A stretch of 12,942 bases of DNA from Dehalococcoidia bacterium. Its GTDB lineage: Bacteria; Chloroflexota; Dehalococcoidia; GIF9; AB-539-J10. Position 1 is the first letter of the stretch; each line of letters opens with the position of its first letter. The DNA lies in the NCBI GenBank assembly GCA_030603485.1, contig JAUVXS010000038.1:1-12942 (forward strand). The letters are read 5' to 3'. This document shows positions 12,637-12,942 of the stretch, in pieces. The notes beneath the pieces were generated by a model. The model did not search any database, was not told the origin of the DNA, and worked only from the letters and a program-made list of their open reading frames with translations. The position numbers and the translations under genes were made by a program.

Positions 12637-12831
12637 CTAACCGGATGTATAATTCAATGCCCGCCTTACTGCTTCGTGAGAGACATCGTATTCTTTGGCC
12701 AGCTGGCGCAAGCTTTCAGTCTTATGCCGCTCAGCGACTTCAGGCCAAATCGAGGGTAGGAGTTTATGTCCGCTTCTAAAGGGAAACGATGACAGGGAAA
12801 GGGCCAGTTTCCAAGTCTTGAAGATATGGGT
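12637..12831 (-). pseudogene. Helix-turn-helix protein remnant
   Basis: On the minus strand a frame is open from a TGA at 12832-12834 to a TAG at 12637. It encodes about 64 residues ending in 'IWPEVAERHKTESLRQLAKEY', then 'DVSHEAVRRALNYTSG'. The last 30 residues are a good helix-turn-helix of the homeodomain-like/resolvase C-terminal type ('ESLRQLAKEYDVSHEAVRRAL'). There is no ATG, GTG or TTG in frame upstream with a ribosome binding site, and the preceding residues look random, so it is most likely the 3' end of a broken gene. A small HTH regulator or the tail of a recombinase are both possible origins. The plus-strand frame in this region (12695-12934) has no protein-like features. Confidence 0.5.
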
Positions 12832-12846
12832 TCAAATCCCTTCAAG
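12817..12846 (+). other. tRNA T-arm-like sequence within a 7-bp hairpin
   Basis: GGGTTCAAATCCC (12828-12840) matches the conserved T-arm/B-box pattern. A TTTCCAA at 12808-12814 is in the rough place of an anticodon loop. It does not fold as a tRNA: the T stem has a T-T mismatch, no matching anticodon-stem strand precedes the loop, and no acceptor pairing is found. CTTGAAG and CTTCAAG form a 7-bp stem around it. Possibly a second degraded tRNA 3' end, possibly chance. Confidence 0.25.
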
Positions 12847-12942
12847 TAGGCTTTTCGGGACAGTTCCCAAACTTTTGTTTGAGAAGAGGCAGTTCATTTC
12901 GGCGTTACAGCAGCTGATTTCAAATTACACTTAAAGATGAAA

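Noticed and set aside
12695..12934. 79-aa plus-strand frame at the right edge
   Set aside because: It has no ribosome binding site, lacks domain-like sequence, and runs opposite a more convincing HTH-encoding frame on the minus strand.

Overview
The window reads as a bacterial chromosome segment, most likely from Chloroflexota (Dehalococcoidia-like). This assignment rests on gene style only: Tic20/DUF4870 membrane protein, small HEAT-repeat protein, paired tyrosine and large serine recombinases, and CDP-inositol-type genes. No ribosomal marker is present, so it is tentative.

Left part (1 to about 4000) is moderately AT-rich and looks like ordinary chromosome. It holds the 3' part of a YaiI/YqxD (DUF188) gene, a small helical hypothetical protein, a divergent-strand DUF4870 membrane protein, and a three-gene plus-strand operon. 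The operon encodes a CTP:inositol-1-phosphate cytidylyltransferase-like nucleotidyltransferase, a CDP-alcohol phosphotransferase resembling di-myo-inositol-phosphate-phosphate synthase, and a HAD phosphatase that could supply the final dephosphorylation. A 94-residue HEAT-repeat protein follows.

Middle part (about 4100 to 5820) has a stand-alone SIR2-like protein on the minus strand with its own promoter, probably an anti-phage NADase type. Then comes a scar: the 3' half of a tRNA-Lys(UUU) gene with its terminator but no matching 5' half. A 13-bp piece of it (AATCAGGGTGTCA) recurs 79 bp on, where it contains the stop codon of a large serine recombinase. This is the mark of site-specific integration at a tRNA gene.

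Right part (5819 to 11350) is a compact minus-strand module of an integrative element. In transcription order it encodes an AbrB-like regulator (probably leaderless), a 64-residue protein, a primase/AAA+ ATPase with CHC2-like zinc finger and TOPRIM, a zinc-finger/HTH protein, a catalytic-domain-only tyrosine recombinase broken by a frameshift, a 63-residue protein, and the large serine recombinase. Gene overlaps imply one operon. Two dense clusters of GTCAAC/GTTGAC repeats lie inside the primase gene and could be iteron-like binding sites.

Divergent from the AbrB operon is an unrecognised 378-residue protein (11426 to 12562) with a strong hairpin after it. The window ends in a remnant of an HTH protein on the minus strand and a tRNA T-arm-like sequence. 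No rRNA, complete tRNA or CRISPR array was seen.
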